The notes beneath the pieces were generated by a model. That model made no database searches. It had not been told where the DNA came from and saw nothing but the letters and a program-made list of their open reading frames with translations. 12,613 nucleotides of DNA from Paludibacteraceae bacterium (GTDB lineage: Bacteria > Bacteroidota > Bacteroidia > Bacteroidales > Paludibacteraceae), in the NCBI GenBank assembly GCA_017646225.1, contig JAGCMZ010000118.1, positions 1-12,613 on the forward strand, given 5' to 3'. This document shows positions 7,364 to 12,613 of this stretch, one piece after another (within the stretch, counting starts at the first letter, position 1; every line of letters starts with the position of its first letter). A program made the position numbers and the translations under genes.

Positions 7364-8561
7364 CATACAATCCATTCAGATAAGCGATTATGGCTATCCG
7401 TTGCCAGATGAACGGATAGCCAAGTATCCGCTTCCGCAAAGAGATTGCTCTAAATTGTTGGTGTACAGCAAAGGCAATATTGATACGCGAGTTTTCAACG
7501 AGTTGCCTGCTTGTTTGCCGCCGAATGCTTGTTTGGTGTTTAACAATACCAAGGTGATACAAGCGCGTTTGCAATTCTTTAAGCAAACCGGTAGTAGAAT
7601 TGAAATTTTCTGCTTGGAACCCATTGTGCCTTCGGCATACGATTTGATGTTCCAACAAACCGCTACCTGTACCTGGAAATGCATGGTGGGTAACCTAAAA
7701 AAATGGAAAAGCGGGTTGCTTGAAAAAGAAGTGAATGTTAAAGGAAGTCCGTTGCATTTGCAAGCGGAACGTATCCTTACACAGGGAAATACATCGCATA
7801 TCTGCTTTACCTGGGATAGAGAAGATTGCACCTTTGCTGAGGTGTTGGATGCTTTTGGCGAATTGCCCATACCACCTTATTTAAATAGGAGTACCGAAGA
7901 ATCGGACAAAACAACCTATCAAACCGTTTATTCTAAAATTAAGGGTTCGGTTGCAGCACCTACTGCGGGGCTTCATTTTACCGATACGGTATTAAACGAT
8001 ATCGAAAAATCGGGGTCTAAACGTTGCGAGGTAACCTTGCACGTAGGCGCTGGTACATTTCAACCCGTAAAAGCAGAGCAAATAGGCGGGCATACCATGC
8101 ACACCGAAGTGATAGAGGTGAAGCGCGAAAGCATTGCCTTGTTGCAACAACAATTGGGTGCTATTGTGGCCGTAGGAACCACCTCGGTTCGTACCATCGA
8201 GAGTTTGTATTACTTAGGTTGTAGAGTTGCCTCTGGTTGTACCGATATGGTGGTAGAACAATGGGAACCCTACGAGTGTACAGCTACTTTGTCGGCCAAA
8301 GAAGCCTTGCAAGCGTTGTTAGATTATTTGGATGCACAAGGGGCATCGACGCTACACGCTAGCACCCGCATTATTATTGCGCCCGGTTATACATTTAAGT
8401 TGGTGAGTGCGCTCATTACCAATTTTCATCAACCTCATAGCACGTTGCTGTTGCTTTTGGCGGCTTTTGTGGGCGATGAGTGGCATCGCATTTACGACTA
8501 TGCCTTGGCCAACGATTATCGATTTTTAAGTTACGGCGATTCGTCGCTTTTAATGCCATAA
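7347..8561 (+). CDS. queA: S-adenosylmethionine:tRNA ribosyltransferase-isomerase
   Basis: QueA moves the ribosyl part of S-adenosylmethionine onto 7-aminomethyl-7-deazaguanine in tRNA anticodons (position 34), giving epoxyqueuosine in the queuosine pathway. Visible family motifs: YPLPDERIAKYP (17-28), LVFNNTKVIQARL, FGELPIPPYLNR, GSVAAPTAGLHF (200-211), LHVGAGTFQPV, MHTEVIEV and GTTSVRTIESL. The C-terminal TRIIIAPGYTFKLVSALITNFH matches the usual IFIYPGY..ITNFH block. The 404 residues exceed E. coli QueA (356), with extra sequence between GTTSVRTIESL and the PGY motif, a form I associate with Bacteroidota. No ATG fits the N-terminus; TTG at 7347 gives MNVKNNIQSIQISDYGYPLP, which matches the expected start. 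It lies inside the pump gene's end, implying cotranscription and coupling. tlpA-like gene follows after 4 bases. Confidence 0.93.
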   Translation: MNVKNNIQSIQISDYGYPLPDERIAKYPLPQRDCSKLLVYSKGNIDTRVFNELPACLPPNACLVFNNTKVIQARLQFFKQTGSRIEIFCLEPIVPSAYDLMFQQTATCTWKCMVGNLKKWKSGLLEKEVNVKGSPLHLQAERILTQGNTSHICFTWDREDCTFAEVLDAFGELPIPPYLNRSTEESDKTTYQTVYSKIKGSVAAPTAGLHFTDTVLNDIEKSGSKRCEVTLHVGAGTFQPVKAEQIGGHTMHTEVIEVKRESIALLQQQLGAIVAVGTTSVRTIESLYYLGCRVASGCTDMVVEQWEPYECTATLSAKEALQALLDYLDAQGASTLHASTRIIIAPGYTFKLVSALITNFHQPHSTLLLLLAAFVGDEWHRIYDYALANDYRFLSYGDSSLLMP

Positions 8562-8565
8562 TACA

Positions 8566-9678
8566 ATGAAAAAAATAGTTTTCTTTCTTGCATTTGTTTT
8601 TTCTCTTACAGTAGCAGCGCAAAATACCACTATTAACGGTGGAATTGCTGGTAAACAATTGTATCGTTCTATCAATGTGAGCAAATTGTCTCCAACCGGT
8701 GGTATGGATTTTATTACTACGCAAGCCATATCGCCCGATGGTAAATTTGTCATTCAACTAACGGTAGCATCGCCCGATATTTACGTATTGGAATTTACCG
8801 ATGGGACCAAACTAAAACGCCATCAAATTTTGACATTAAAGGCCAACGATAACATTCAGTTGCAGTTTAATAGTACCTATCAAAATTTGCAACTTACATC
8901 GGCTACAGGATCAAACGAAGCGGTTTTTGCCCAACGTTACCAAGATTTTGCTTTGCAAGCAGAGGTGCAATCCAAAACTTTTGAACAACGCTACATGGCG
9001 GCTACTACCGATGCCGAGAAAGCACAAATTCAAGCCGAGTTTGAACAATTCTATTTGAAATTTCAGCAAGATACCAAGCGTATGCTCTCTACCAATGCCA
9101 CCTTGCTAACAGCAGGATTTATGGCATATAGCGAATTTGGCAGGGATGTTGCCGTGAATAAAGATTTCTTTGCAGTTGTGTTGAAAGGATTAAAAACTAC
9201 CTATGCGCAGCACTGGATTACGAAAGAAATTGATTTGCGTATGCAGCAAGCCATTGTAATAGGTAGTGTGGCACCCGAAATTGAATTGAAAGGTGTAAAT
9301 GGCGAGTCAATTAAGTTAAGCGATTTAAAAGGGAAATACGTATTGATTGACTTTTGGGCATCGTGGTGCGGACCTTGCCGCATGGAAAGTCCTACCTTGG
9401 TAAAGGCTTACAACCAATACAAAGACAAAAATTTTGCCATCTTAAGTGTATCGCTCGATAATAACAAAGAAAAATGGGTTGCAGCTATTCAGGCAGATGG
9501 CCTTAACTGGCCTTGGCACGGTAGCTCGTTGATGCGTTGGAATTGTCCTGTGGCTAGACGTTATTCGGTGTCGTCTATACCTCATTCTTTGTTAGTAGAT
9601 CCTAAGGGAAAAGTTATTGCCATTGGACTACGTGGCGAACAATTACTCACCAAGTTAGCCCAAGTTTTAGGCAAATAA
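8566..9678 (+). CDS. Periplasmic thioredoxin-like (TlpA/ResA-type) protein with long N-terminal region
   Basis: This is a secreted thiol-disulfide protein, 370 residues. The signal peptide MKKIVFFLAFVFSLTVAAQ would send it to the periplasm. Residues about 20-120 form a beta-rich region like the DUF4369-type domains often fused to thioredoxins in Bacteroidota; about 125-225 is helical and charged. The C-terminal domain (about 240-370) is a thioredoxin fold of the AhpC/TSA-Redoxin kind, with GKYVLIDFWASWCGPC, active-site cysteines C268 and C271, and the cis-proline segment SSIPHSLLVDPKGKVI. The exact role (cytochrome maturation, disulfide reduction or redox defence) cannot be decided. It is the last gene of the efflux-queA transcript, and its final 12 bases overlap the end of radA on the opposite strand. 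Confidence 0.88.
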   Translation: MKKIVFFLAFVFSLTVAAQNTTINGGIAGKQLYRSINVSKLSPTGGMDFITTQAISPDGKFVIQLTVASPDIYVLEFTDGTKLKRHQILTLKANDNIQLQFNSTYQNLQLTSATGSNEAVFAQRYQDFALQAEVQSKTFEQRYMAATTDAEKAQIQAEFEQFYLKFQQDTKRMLSTNATLLTAGFMAYSEFGRDVAVNKDFFAVVLKGLKTTYAQHWITKEIDLRMQQAIVIGSVAPEIELKGVNGESIKLSDLKGKYVLIDFWASWCGPCRMESPTLVKAYNQYKDKNFAILSVSLDNNKEKWVAAIQADGLNWPWHGSSLMRWNCPVARRYSVSSIPHSLLVDPKGKVIAIGLRGEQLLTKLAQVLGK

Positions 9679-11031
9679 AATACGGAAAGCTTCTTCAGCC
9701 TTCTTTACAGGAATCAATTTGATGTTGTATGCCTTGTGAGGAAGGCTGTTGTAGTTATATTCGGGCAATATCATTTGTTGAAAGCCCAGTTTTTCGGCTT
9801 CGGCAATGCGTTGCTCAATGCGGTTAACGGGGCGTATTTCGCCCGATAATCCTACCTCGCCTGTTAGGCAGGTGTGCGAGTCGATGCTCATATCTAAATT
9901 GGCCGATAAAATGGCCGAGATAACCGCTAAGTCGATGGCAGGGTCGTTGATGCGCAAACCGCCTGCAATGTTCAAAAATACGTCTTTTTGTGCCAATTTA
10001 AAGCCTGCTTTTTTCTCCAATACTGCCAGTAACATATTCAATCGGCGTAGGTCGAAACCTGTAGCAGAACGCTGAGGTGTTCCGTAGGCAGCGGTTCCTG
10101 TAAGTGCCTGTACCTCAATTAAAAACGGACGAATACCTTCTATGGCCGATGCAATGGCAATGCCACTCATATCGTCGTTGCCTGTAAGCAATAATTCGGA
10201 TGGATTGGTTACTTCGCGCAATCCGGCTTGCTGCATTTCAAATATTCCCAATTCGGACGTGTTGCCAAAACGGTTTTTGATGGCACGCAAAATGCGGTAC
10301 ATGTAGTGTTGATCGCCCTCAAATTGCAGCACGGTATCTACAATGTGTTCCAAAATTTTAGGCCCTGCAATGGCGCCGTCTTTGGTAATGTGCCCTACAA
10401 TAAAAACAGGAATGTTATTTTCTTTGGCAAAGCGCAGTAGCGAGGTAGCGCACTCGCGAATTTGCGACAAACTGCCTGTAGACGATTCGGACGTTTCGGT
10501 GCTGATGGTTTGAATGGAGTCAATTACCAGGATGCTGGGTTTAATGGCCTTGGCGTGTACGTAAATTTGCTCCAATACAGTTTCGCTTAAAATGTAGCAG
10601 TCTTTGTTTTGAATGCCCAAACGATCGGCACGTAGTTTCAGTTGGCGGGCGCTTTCTTCGCCCGATACGTATAGCACGGTTTGGCCTTGCAAATGTAGCA
10701 TGGTTTGCAAAATCAGGGTCGATTTGCCAATACCAGGCTCGCCGCCAATGAGTACCAACGAACCAACAACCAAACCGCCACCCAATACACGGTTTAGTTC
10801 ACCGTTGCCCATGTCAATGCGTGGGTCTTCGGTGGTGTTGATGTCAACAATGGAAACAGGGCGATGTGTCTCGTTATTGGTGGTATGTACCAGGGGAGTG
10901 CTTTTGGTATTCTTTATGGCAATCTCTTCGATACATGTATCCCAGTTGCCGCACGATGGGCATTTGCCAAACCATTGCGAAGCGGTTCGGCCACATTCTT
11001 TGCATAGAAATACGTTTTTCGATTTTGCCAT
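9667..11031 (-). CDS. radA: DNA repair and recombination ATPase RadA (Sms)
   Basis: RadA is a RecA-related hexameric ATPase that drives branch migration and processing of recombination intermediates in the cytoplasm. The 454-residue protein shows all expected parts: an N-terminal zinc finger with C10, C13, C24 and C27 (CKECG and CPSCG), a Walker A motif GEPGIGKST (97-105), a Walker B-like ILVIDSIQT near 167-175, the RadA-specific KNRFG motif (252-256), and a C-terminal Lon-protease-like domain with DVFLNIAGGLRINDPAIDLAV. The start ATG (complement of 11029-11031) gives the standard MAKSK-VFLC-ECG opening. It lies 223 bases downstream of panD on the same strand; no TAnnTTTG-type promoter box was found in that gap, so it may be transcribed from the panC promoter. 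Confidence 0.96.
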   Translation of the reverse strand: MAKSKNVFLCKECGRTASQWFGKCPSCGNWDTCIEEIAIKNTKSTPLVHTTNNETHRPVSIVDINTTEDPRIDMGNGELNRVLGGGLVVGSLVLIGGEPGIGKSTLILQTMLHLQGQTVLYVSGEESARQLKLRADRLGIQNKDCYILSETVLEQIYVHAKAIKPSILVIDSIQTISTETSESSTGSLSQIRECATSLLRFAKENNIPVFIVGHITKDGAIAGPKILEHIVDTVLQFEGDQHYMYRILRAIKNRFGNTSELGIFEMQQAGLREVTNPSELLLTGNDDMSGIAIASAIEGIRPFLIEVQALTGTAAYGTPQRSATGFDLRRLNMLLAVLEKKAGFKLAQKDVFLNIAGGLRINDPAIDLAVISAILSANLDMSIDSHTCLTGEVGLSGEIRPVNRIEQRIAEAEKLGFQQMILPEYNYNSLPHKAYNIKLIPVKKAEEAFRILFA

Positions 11032-11089
11032 AAAAAAAGAGTTAAATAAAAAGTGTACTTCTTCGTTACGCTCACCTTCAAAATCCTCA

Positions 11090-11103
11090 TTTACTTCAGT
11101 AAA
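11090..11103. repeat. 14-base palindrome TTTACT-TC-AGTAAA
   Basis: The 6-bp arms TTTACT and AGTAAA are separated by two bases and embedded in CCTCATTTACTTCAGTAAAC. It lies in the panD-radA gap with other palindromic pieces. A protein-binding site is possible, but its position among repeats makes it more likely a part of a repeat family. Confidence 0.5.
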
Positions 11104-11115
11104 CTCCGGTTTTTC

Positions 11116-11130
11116 AGGCTTCGCAAGCCT
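11116..11130. repeat. Short hairpin AGGCTT-CGC-AAGCCT
   Basis: A perfect 6-bp stem with a 3-base loop. Read on the minus strand it contains GCGAAGC (11118-11124), the same heptamer that follows repeat copies 1 (1344-1350) and 3 (12596-12602). No T-run follows on either strand close enough to call it a terminator. Confidence 0.55.
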
Positions 11131-11133
11131 TGA

Positions 11134-11192
11134 ATTCTGCGATTAAGCGAGGGGAGAATAAATTTATTTATTTTTCCGAGCGTGAGCAGAAT
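11134..11192 (+). repeat. Dispersed palindromic repeat, copy 2 (panD-radA gap)
   Basis: This 59-base element is closed by ATTCTGC (11134-11140) and GCAGAAT (11186-11192). Its interior is nearly the same as copy 3: shared blocks are GATTAAGCGAG (11141-11151), the central palindrome TAAATTTATTTA (11159-11170) and CCGAGCG-GAGCA (11176-11188). It differs from copy 3 mainly by a 4-base shorter right half and by the terminal arms. An alternative pairing GCGATT/AATCGC (11139-11144 with 11190-11195) is also possible. The GCGAAGC heptamer lies on its left and in reverse orientation, unlike the other two copies. Confidence 0.75.
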
Positions 11193-11254
11193 CGCCGTCG
11201 GTAATTACATCTTTTTATTCAACTCTTACGAAGAAGAGGTTGTCTTTCTGTATT

Positions 11255-11605
11255 TTATTGTAAACGATTGGTTTTGCTATCGGGGTGGATAATGGAAGGC
11301 TTGAATGTTTTGGCCTCTTCAAAATCCATTTGAGCGTAAGCGGTAATAATTAAAATGTCGCCAGGTTGTACTTTTCTGGCAGCTGCACCGTTGGTGCAAA
11401 TAATGCCACTACCACGTTCGCCTTTAATCACGTAGGTTTCAAAACGTTCACCGTTGTTGTTGTTTACAACGTAAACTTTTTCGTTTTCAATGATGTTAGC
11501 GGCGTCCATCAAGTCTTCGTCGATGGTAATGCTGCCAATGTAATTCAAATTGGCATCAGTTACGCTAACACGATGAATTTTTGATTTTAAAATTTCGATA
11601 ATCAT
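11255..11605 (-). CDS. panD: Aspartate 1-decarboxylase proenzyme
   Basis: PanD makes beta-alanine from L-aspartate, the precursor that PanC joins to pantoate; it is a cytoplasmic tetramer. The 116-residue proenzyme is cut autocatalytically to create a pyruvoyl group. The self-cleavage site G24-S25 (YIGSITID) sits exactly as in E. coli. Other conserved residues are K9, R54, T57, Y58 and N72 ([24 protein letters not shown]). All needed residues are present, so it should be active. Its ATG overlaps the panC stop as ATGA (11602-11605), typical of translational coupling. The C-terminal tail after residue 104 ([15 protein letters not shown]) is variable in the family. Confidence 0.96.
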   Translation of the reverse strand: MIIEILKSKIHRVSVTDANLNYIGSITIDEDLMDAANIIENEKVYVVNNNNGERFETYVIKGERGSGIICTNGAAARKVQPGDILIITAYAQMDFEEAKTFKPSIIHPDSKTNRLQ

Positions 11606-12441
11606 CCTTTGTAATGTATGTTGTCTATCAATCTAATTTTTCCGCAATATACGGCAATGCAACCTACAATAAACTCGCTGTCTTCCCAGTTTTGAACGGG
11701 TTGAAGGCTGTTTCCGTCTACTATTTCGTAGTAGTCCATGCGAAATTCAGCATCGTCTTTGAATTGCTCTTCTACCCAATCAATGGTTGCACTTACACTT
11801 TTGCTGTGGACAAAGGTAGTACTTTTTGTGAGAACTTGTGCAATAAGTGCTGCTTTTTTACGTTGCTCGTCGGTAAGCAAGGTGTTGCGGCTGCTGCGTG
11901 CCAATCCACTTTCTTCGCGAATAATGGGGCAGGCAATGATTTGGATGGGGTAATTGAGTTGTTCAACCATGGCTCTGATAATGGCCACTTGTTGAAAATC
12001 TTTTTCGCCAAAGTAAGCTTTGTGGGGTTGAACCGCATCAAATAGTTTGCTAACAATTTGTGCTACGCCGTTAAAGTGACCAGGACGATACTTGCCTTCC
12101 ATTACGGTTTCCAAACTGCCAAAATTAAATTGACGGGTATCTTCTTCGGGGTACATTTCTTGCACGGTAGGCATAAACACTACGTCGCAACCGGCTGCTT
12201 GAAGCATGGCGCAATCGGCTTCTGGAGTGCGTGGGTAGCGTTCTAAGTCGGCTTTGTCGTTAAATTGGGTAGGGTTGACAAATACGCTGGCTACGCACAA
12301 ATCGTTTTCTGCCACGCATCGTGTAATAAGCGAAATGTGTCCGTCGTGCAAAGCGCCCATAGTGGGGACAAAACCTACGCTTTTAGCGGCTTTTTCTTTG
12401 ATATAGGCCTGTAAATCGGCTATTTTTTCTATAACAATCAT
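11602..12441 (-). CDS. panC: Pantothenate synthetase (pantoate-beta-alanine ligase)
   Basis: PanC condenses pantoate and beta-alanine with ATP, via pantoyl-adenylate, to give pantothenate, the coenzyme A precursor. The 279-residue length is normal. The adenylate-forming nucleotidyltransferase motifs are visible: [10 protein letters not shown] (26-35, with H32 and H35), VNPTQFN (55-61), YPRTPEAD (69-76), RPGHFNGV (119-126), FGEKDFQQ (144-151) and the KMSKS-like segment SGLARSSRN (178-186). The start at 12441 gives [11 protein letters not shown], matching the family. A Bacteroides-type promoter lies 20 bases upstream, and panD overlaps at the 3' end, so panC-panD form an operon that supplies both the beta-alanine and the ligase step. 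No panB (pantoate synthesis) is in the window. Confidence 0.97.
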   Translation of the reverse strand: MIVIEKIADLQAYIKEKAAKSVGFVPTMGALHDGHISLITRCVAENDLCVASVFVNPTQFNDKADLERYPRTPEADCAMLQAAGCDVVFMPTVQEMYPEEDTRQFNFGSLETVMEGKYRPGHFNGVAQIVSKLFDAVQPHKAYFGEKDFQQVAIIRAMVEQLNYPIQIIACPIIREESGLARSSRNTLLTDEQRKKAALIAQVLTKSTTFVHSKSVSATIDWVEEQFKDDAEFRMDYYEIVDGNSLQPVQNWEDSEFIVGCIAVYCGKIRLIDNIHYKG

Positions 12442-12461
12442 GTTGGTTTAGTTTAGGGGTG

Positions 12462-12493
12462 CAAAGATACGAATATTAAAGTCAAATGTCAAA
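12462..12493 (-). promoter_or_regulatory. Bacteroides-type promoter of panC-panD
   Basis: On the minus strand the sequence reads TTTG (complement of 12490-12493), a 20-base spacer, then TATCTTTG (complement of 12462-12469). This fits the Bacteroidota housekeeping consensus TTTG-N19-21-TAnnTTTG. The -7 box ends 20 bases before the panC ATG, so the leader would be very short. The -33 box falls inside the tandem 7-base repeat. Confidence 0.8.
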
Positions 12494-12535
12494 AGTTAAA
12501 AGTCAAAAGTTAAGGGTTGTAAGTCGAAAGTTGCG
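12480..12535. repeat. Tandem 7-base repeat, eight units
   Basis: Read on the plus strand the stretch divides into eight units without gaps: AGTCAAA, TGTCAAA, AGTTAAA, AGTCAAA, AGTTAAG, GGTTGTA, AGTCGAA, AGTTGCG. The consensus is AGTYAAA, decaying to the right and running into repeat copy 3. On the minus strand the units read TTTRACT, so several give TTTG-like -33 sequences; the second unit supplies the -33 box of the panC promoter. Confidence 0.75.
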
Positions 12536-12590
12536 ATTAAGCGAGAGCAGAGATTAAATTTATTTAAGCTATGCCGAGCGGGAGCAACTT
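12528..12590 (+). repeat. Dispersed palindromic repeat, copy 3 (upstream of panC)
   Basis: This 63-base element is closed by AAGTTGC (12528-12534) and GCAACTT (12584-12590), with the palindrome TAAATTTATTTA (12555-12566) at its centre. It shares long blocks with copy 2 and the ends CGAG-GCAGA and TATGCC-AG with copy 1, and has exactly the length of copy 1. The downstream sequence TCATGAGCGAAGCGAATAAA resembles that after copy 1 and continues to the window edge at 12613. It lies 87 bases upstream of panC. The gap 12442-12613 holds no gene apart from this element, the promoter and the tandem repeat. Confidence 0.75.
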
Positions 12591-12613
12591 CATGAGCGAA
12601 GCGAATAAAGTCG

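Larger units (their letters stand above)
11037..11227. repeat. Repeat-rich panD-radA gap bounded by 17-base inverted repeats
   Basis: AAGAGTTAAATAAAAAG at 11037-11053 recurs as its reverse complement at 11211-11227 with one mismatch (16 of 17). The 191-base segment between the outer edges holds a 14-base palindrome (11090-11103), a short hairpin (11116-11130) and copy 2 of the dispersed element (11134-11192). It contains no convincing gene. This arrangement resembles a small non-autonomous mobile element (MITE-like), but I see no target-site duplication and the left arm runs to within 6 bases of the radA start codon, so it could instead be a large RNA stem in the panD-radA transcript. Confidence 0.5.

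Noticed and set aside
11032..11100. Separate radA promoter
   Set aside because: No TAnnTTTG box is found on the minus strand in the panD-radA gap; the only CAAA on the plus strand there lacks the TA at the required distance.
10613..11146. 177-codon open frame on the plus strand opposite radA
   Set aside because: It mirrors the conserved RadA N-terminal half and runs into the repeat-rich gap; the protein is low in recognisable motifs.
11228..11254. Terminator directly after panD
   Set aside because: A weak CTCTT/AAGAG pairing exists at about 11222-11237, but on the minus strand no T-run follows it.
11614..12045. 143-codon open frame on the plus strand opposite panC
   Set aside because: It is antisense to clear PanC motifs, with a composition typical of a shadow frame.
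12480..12535. Short repeats as a CRISPR array
   Set aside because: The units are 7 bases, contiguous and degenerate, with no unique spacers and no cas genes.

Overview
The window reads as ordinary chromosome of a Bacteroidota bacterium, most likely of the order Bacteroidales. Three things suggest this. The protein variants are of that kind: a short XseA, a QueA of about 400 residues and a periplasmic TlpA-type thioredoxin with a long N-terminal region. A promoter of the Bacteroides type (TTTG, 20 bases, TATCTTTG) precedes panC. Most starts lack a Shine-Dalgarno sequence. The placement is inference; no rRNA gene is present to confirm it.

Layout, left to right. Positions 1-98 are the 3' end of an unidentified gene that runs straight into xseA and xseB, the two subunits of exodeoxyribonuclease VII. 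A 63-base structured repeat sits between those two genes. After a 107-base AT-rich gap with a candidate promoter and a perfect 10-bp inverted repeat comes a complete tripartite RND efflux system in order outer-membrane channel, lipoprotein adaptor, inner-membrane pump (1664-7363). It continues without a break into queA (queuosine tRNA modification; a TTG start overlapping the pump gene) and a secreted thioredoxin-like protein, giving a probable five-gene transcript ending at 9678. On the opposite strand, panC and panD (pantothenate synthesis, 4-base overlap) are followed after 223 bases by radA (recombination ATPase). The 3' ends of radA and the thioredoxin gene overlap by 12 bases.

The genes are all recognisable housekeeping or efflux genes. 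The less explained part is the intergenic DNA. Three copies of one dispersed element lie at 1273-1335, 11134-11192 and 12528-12590. Each is closed by a perfect 7-bp terminal inverted repeat whose sequence differs in every copy while the pairing is kept, and each has a small palindrome at its centre and a nearby GCGAAGC motif. One copy lies inside a roughly 190-base segment bounded by 17-base inverted repeats. Another abuts eight 7-base tandem units that supply the -33 box of the panC promoter. These repeats are the best candidates for something not well described. No tRNA, rRNA, CRISPR array, transposase gene or prophage gene was seen.
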